Below are positions 60,601-64,000 of a DNA stretch of 64,000 bases, one piece after another (position 1 is the stretch's first letter; every line of letters begins with the position of its first letter). Source of the stretch: Tubiluchus corallicola (Eukaryota; Priapulida; Priapulimorpha; Priapulimorphida; Tubiluchidae); assembly GCA_030141605.1 (NCBI GenBank), contig JAQGDQ010000878.1:1-64000 (forward strand), given 5' to 3'. The position numbers and the translations under genes are program-made. The notes below the pieces were generated by a model. That model was not told the DNA's origin. It saw nothing but the letters and a program-made list of their open reading frames with translations, and searched no databases.

Positions 60601-63600
60601 ATTAATGATAAGGGTTTACAGACTCCGTTAAAAGGTTACAGTCTCCGTTTAATGTCATGCCAAGTTGCAAAGCGATTACAGCAAACATGGAGAGCAAGGT
60701 ACAATTTGATAAACCAAAATTTAAAGAAAGATCGAGATCAATTAACTATTAATTTACTTACATTTATTGATTTAATTAATTTATTTGCGTTTAATATTAC
60801 AACGATCGTGTCGATCTTCATTGATGCTTTGCTTAGCATTATAACTTTTCTGTGCAAAGTGTAAAGCAGGGGTGTGCAAATTATCTGACTAGCCGGGCCA
60901 CATTAAACTTTCCCACGATTCCTGCGAGCCACAGCAGTTTGATCAAGGAGCCTAGTACATACAAAGGCCTAATAACGATTTTTTTGCATCCGACTTGAGT
61001 ACATCATTACTACTACACTCAAGAAACTATTTTAGAAGTTATTAAAATTTATATTACAAACCATATATTTCTACTTTCAGGACAGATAGTGGTAATTTCA
61101 TTACAATGCATATTAGTAATGTGTATCACACAGTCTGTGTAGTACAGTGACATTAAGCTACAACCGTCTTGTAAGGGTTAATGGCATCCGATCTAGTAGA
61201 AAAAAGTACCCGCACTGTCTTTGGGATCGTGGCACGGACTTCAGCTGGATACACTCAATTAATCGCCCGGGCCGCACTTTCATTAGGTTGACAAATCTCT
61301 TCGCGGGCCGCACAAATTCTCTCGGTAGGCCGCAATTTGCACACCCTTGGTGTAAAGTATTAATGAGCACGTTTGATTAGCATGATCGTGGTTACTCTGT
61401 AAGTTCGATTCAATTCACCTTTTATGTAAAATTTTCATATGATACCCTAAAAATAAGACCGACACACAAAAACTTACTAAAATAACTAGAGTAAGCTAAA
61501 GTAAATTACAAAAAATTGCCTGGACGAAAACTAACTGTTCACCATGGAAACTGTGAGAGTTACTCACATGTAGCCATAGACACTGAAGGCAGGAACAGTC
61601 GATTCTTGCATTTGCTGTAGCTTAGTTTGCAGTGGTCTGTGTGATTCACCGTTTTCACTTGTATGTTCTCCCTCCTTTTTGTCTTTCCAGGTAAAAACAG
61701 GTGCTTTTTATCAGCATTCCCCAATTTTACAACTATTTTGACGCGATCTGCAAGCAGAGGAACATCCTCCCAGCCGGCAGCAGTCATGCTTGACATATTT
61801 CTACAAAGTTAAAGATTTATGTTAATTGCAGTACCAATGTACACAGCATTGGGTGTAGAGCTCCTTCTACTAATTTGCTTTGAGGATCTTGGAGATAATT
61901 AATAGTCTGACCTCAGGGCCAAAGGCTACAGCAGCAGGACCCAAACTATGAAAATTAGGATGAATAACTTTGTCACTCAACTGCTCTTAGAGTTTTAGAC
62001 TAAGAGCCGTGGTTTATGTATATATAGGTAACCGGGCTAGAGTAGATGTGCATTAAGTATTTTTTGAAAAGTGGGCATTCTCCAGGTCACGTGACATGAG
62101 CGAGGTGTCTGGTCAAAAACTCCATAAGTGTAAGAACTAGAATCGAAACTTTCAGGGTGCGCACTTAACTTGCGTAACCACAGAGTGGTATAGGAGGGAG
62201 TATATATTTATATAGGTAATCAAGTATGGAAAATTCAGCAATAGAAAAATTATAATCTTGAGACAAAGATCAAGTCAACAAAAATTTTTCACAGTCAGCA
62301 GTTGCAATTTTGGCCATAATGCAGAATCTTAATTATTGACTTTGTTAATGACTAAGTTTATGACTTTGTCATAAACACGGTCGAGTATTATTTTTCATTG
62401 CTTGCTGTTAGTACACTAACCTTGTGCACTAGCTAGTGTGGCACACATTGGAACCGAAGTTGGGATAGCAACTTTTCCCCTAAGAACCAGAAAGATATTG
62501 ACATGCTGAAAACAGTCTCAGATTTAAATATTCATCGAAGTGCGCTGTTTTAGGTACATCGTCAAGTGTTTGAACTGAAGGGTCGACAAGAGAGAATGTG
62601 TGCAGATGGTGCTAGTTTTGAGAAGTTTCTTGTTACTCAAGTTCCCGAATTGGAGTCTTCATTGATGACTCGACTATTTTTCAATCCACCACTTGTAAGT
62701 GCCCAATTTCACATTGTAAGATCCATATAAGTCCTGTATCACATTTTTTTACTATCAATACTTGTTGCAATAGATACATTTTTGTGTATAATATTTAAAA
62801 TTAATAATCAGCGTTTTTGAAGTTTGTTATGTAGTTTACAATTTTTCTGAACAACAGCGTTATGAAAACTGTTATCTGACTTCCTTGTAAAATCTAAAAC
62901 TTTTTAGGAAACTGGTCCAGTAGGATTAGGTACAGCACTTGCTTACTGGCACTGGATTGGTTATCCTGCAGTTATCAAGGATGACTTTGTACGAGAGATA
63001 TCAACGTGGAAAGAGACTGATAAAAGTTTGGAGCATGTCATCTTGAAACAAATTATTGTCTATTCACAAAGCTGCCTAGGAAAAACGCAAGAGAACAAGC
63101 ATGTTTCTGATGAATTTGACAAGTTTAGGAAAGCTGCTCATGTGTTTAACGTTACAAAAGATATGGCCGGCATGAAAGGTCGTAAATACGGAGTTACGGT
63201 ATGGCCTATCAGGTCGGACAAGAAGAAATTCTATGTTGCAGTGGACTACCCGACTGCTATACAAGCCATTCCAACCAACACTAATAATATCCGACAGCAG
63301 CTAGGAGAGGTAGCTGCATTTCACAAGACGTTGCAAGACATTGTGACACAGGAAGGTGCTGATTCAATTCCATTTGTGTTGCTACCATATGACGATGACT
63401 GGGAAACACTTAGAGCTGTCTTAAAGGAAGCTTGCAAACAGTTCGAAAAGCCCAACTTTGTCGTGGGTTCCTGTTTGAGGGGTCCAGGCACTGGCTGGGA
63501 TTTTCCTGCATGGGTGACTGAGTCAGATGCTTGTTATTTTAATCTCACTGCTGAGATGCCAGTCGGATTTCTTATAGCAGAAAGGTCTGTATGACTTTTT

Positions 63601-63863
63601 CCTTCAAGTCCTGTGCTAGATTGTGCAAAGTTTCTGATGACTGCTATTAAAATTTAACTTTTATAATTGTCAAATTTATAATGACATTCAACTCTTTCAT
63701 CAACTTACACTTTTTCTGGTACAGGTATGCTGGGCTCTATTTCCACCATTATTCAATTAATCTTCAACAGCGTTTGAATCAGTTTAAACGGCCAGGTGCA
63801 CAGCAGAGTGTCGAGTCAGACAGTGATGATGACGATGATGAACTGATGGAAACAGACGACCAG
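51607..63863 (+). CDS. Caspase-STING fusion protein, 3' end beyond window
   Basis: Nine exons with GT-AG borders and agreeing phases: 51607-51693, 53696-53908, 55264-55423, 56583-56645, 57704-57892, 59797-59906, 62554-62694, 62908-63584, 63725-63863 (593 codons so far). Residues 1-30 are a short prodomain. Residues 31-321 are a caspase: PRGYCLIINN, substrate Arg in TRKGSDVD (R69), catalytic H128 in MLTHG, catalytic C172 in QACRGD, an Asp-containing interdomain linker (about 176-228), the p10 motif GYASMRSETRGTWFI, and the terminal LESSLMTRLFF. Residues about 326-500 are a STING-like cyclic-dinucleotide-binding domain. Residues 500-575 are not recognised, and 576-593 are acidic (SDSDDDDDE). 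No transmembrane segments are seen. The likely role is cyclic-dinucleotide-triggered caspase activation in immunity or cell death (inference). Introns hold MITEs, LINE ends and a solo LTR. Confidence 0.85.
52757..53238 (+). mobile_element. hAT-type MITE, copy A (intron 1)
   Basis: Starts CAGGGGTGTGCGATTTGCAG and ends ATAATTTGCAAATCCCTG. Same family as copies at 55626 and 60867, with interior GTGCGGCCC... blocks. Flanks CTTTAAGT and CTTTGTAC are only partly alike, so this copy is older or rearranged. Confidence 0.85.
54584..55236. mobile_element. Inverted-repeat DNA element next to exon 3
   Basis: Left end GGGAGACTCGGGTAAAGTGG is answered at the right by the complement of CACTTTGCCCGGGTCTCCC. 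Both ends also carry further GTGGATC / GATCCAC blocks. It ends only 27 bp before exon 3 of the caspase-STING gene. No coding frame and no certain target duplication were found. Confidence 0.7.
55626..56086 (+). mobile_element. hAT-type MITE, copy B (intron 3)
   Basis: CAGGGGTGTGCAAATTGCGG ... AATTTGCACACCCCTG inverted ends with a perfect 8-bp target duplication ATCTAAAT (55618-55625 and 56087-56094). Nearly identical inside to copies A and C. Confidence 0.93.
56740..57290 (+). mobile_element. 5'-truncated LINE 3' end in intron 4
   Basis: The frame to 57105 encodes a LINE ORF2 C-terminus with the zinc-knuckle-like CNCGFRFESVEHFLLHCPLY motif (C-x-C...H...C), followed by an AT-rich 3' UTR. It begins without a start methionine context, as expected of a truncated insertion. 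Confidence 0.75.
58074..58432 (+). mobile_element. Solo LTR in intron 5
   Basis: 359 bp beginning TGTTGTG and ending CACAACA, flanked by the 5-bp duplication GTGGC (58069-58073 and 58433-58437). It contains a TATA box (CTATATAAGGC near 58186) and a polyadenylation signal (AATAAAG near 58360) in the right order for an LTR. No internal retroviral-type coding sequence adjoins it, so it is a recombined solo LTR. Confidence 0.9.
58438..59796. other. Remainder of intron 5
   Basis: No exon was recognised. CCGAAATCCGGATTATCATG near 58826 resembles a single pogo-type terminus. Confidence 0.4.
60150..60500 (-). mobile_element. Possible retroelement 3' end in intron 6
   Basis: On the minus strand the segment ends GTCTACAATAGACGTGACGG followed by a (ATG)n-like tail (CATCATCATCAT on the plus strand). 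This kind of 3' end is common in LINE/SINE elements. No coding block was identified. Confidence 0.3.
60867..61349 (-). mobile_element. hAT-type MITE, copy C (intron 6)
   Basis: Reverse orientation relative to copies A and B, with a perfect 8-bp target duplication GTGTAAAG (60859-60866 and 61350-61357). Ends CAGGGGTGTGCAAATTATCT and AATTTGCACACCCTTG. Confidence 0.93.
62908..63584 (+). CDS. STING-like cyclic-dinucleotide-binding exon of the fusion
   Basis: Exon 8, entered in phase 0 and left in phase 2. It starts ETGPVGLGTALAYWHWIGYP, matching the STING helix that carries the base-stacking Tyr (GLAW-YYIGYL in vertebrates; here Y340). Then follow a KQIIVYS strand (LYILLPLD counterpart), DMAGMKGRKYG (vertebrate DRAGIKDRVYS; R413 and Y415 match human R238 and Y240, and human R232 is Met here), VAVDYPTAIQ (vertebrate VLEYATPLQ; T437 matches human T263), and LGEVAAFHKTLQDIV (vertebrate LEQAKLFCRTLEDIL). 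Assignment is by motif order recalled for the family; a profile search was not possible. Confidence 0.82.
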
Positions 63864-64000
63864 GTGTGCAACATGTATAATCTTGCATCACTAATAGAAC
63901 TGTGTTGTTTATAGTATTAGTCTCTTTTAACTGCTGTGCTAATCCAGTGACTGCACATTGTAATGAAGAGATGTTAATAGTTAAATGTCTGATGTTTTTA

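Noticed and set aside
61147-61380. Open frames at 61.15-61.38 kb and 52.76-52.96 kb
   Set aside because: Both lie inside copies of the hAT MITE.
61560-61796. Minus-strand 78-codon frame in intron 6, with a donor-like end
   Set aside because: Could be a nested exon, but no domain, partner exon or acceptor was identified.

Overview
The window is animal (metazoan) nuclear DNA. It is AT-rich, with GT-AG introns, calcium-binding EGF exons, an endophilin A gene and a caspase gene, and it carries many non-LTR retrotransposon remnants, MITEs, one solo LTR and satellites. The species cannot be named from sequence alone. A non-vertebrate animal fits best, judging by the unusual domain combinations. 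Nothing prokaryotic is present.

Layout. 1-2.3 kb: ORF1 of a non-LTR retrotransposon on the minus strand, running off the left edge, followed by GA-rich and CATAA/CATAG simple repeats. 3.8-34.5 kb: a cluster of secreted-protein exons. Five somatomedin-B-like (SMB-like) exons, four of them intact with a signal peptide, lie upstream of two tandem arrays of near-identical 123-bp EGF exons (24 and 12 copies), three diverged EGF exons and one PAN/apple terminal exon. All junctions are phase 1. The last unit, 26605-33829, reads as a complete gene of about 736 residues: signal peptide, SMB-like, 14 EGF, PAN. Between the SMB exons lie a decayed LINE containing a 17 x 105-bp satellite, and several MITEs with clear target-site duplications.

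34.5-51 kb: an endophilin A gene (38408-39586) whose whole coding region is in one exon. It has an N-BAR domain, a linker with two DPW motifs and a C-terminal SH3. The rest is gene-poor and holds a 76-bp minisatellite, a pogo-like MITE and a dispersed repeat with a conserved hairpin.

51.6-63.9 kb and beyond the right edge: a nine-exon gene (so far) encoding a caspase with its catalytic His and Cys, in frame with a STING-like cyclic-dinucleotide-binding domain. The exon phases agree across all junctions. This caspase-STING fusion is the main discovery. It suggests a single-protein route from a nucleotide second messenger to proteolysis or cell death. Its introns carry three copies of one hAT-type MITE, a solo LTR and LINE ends.
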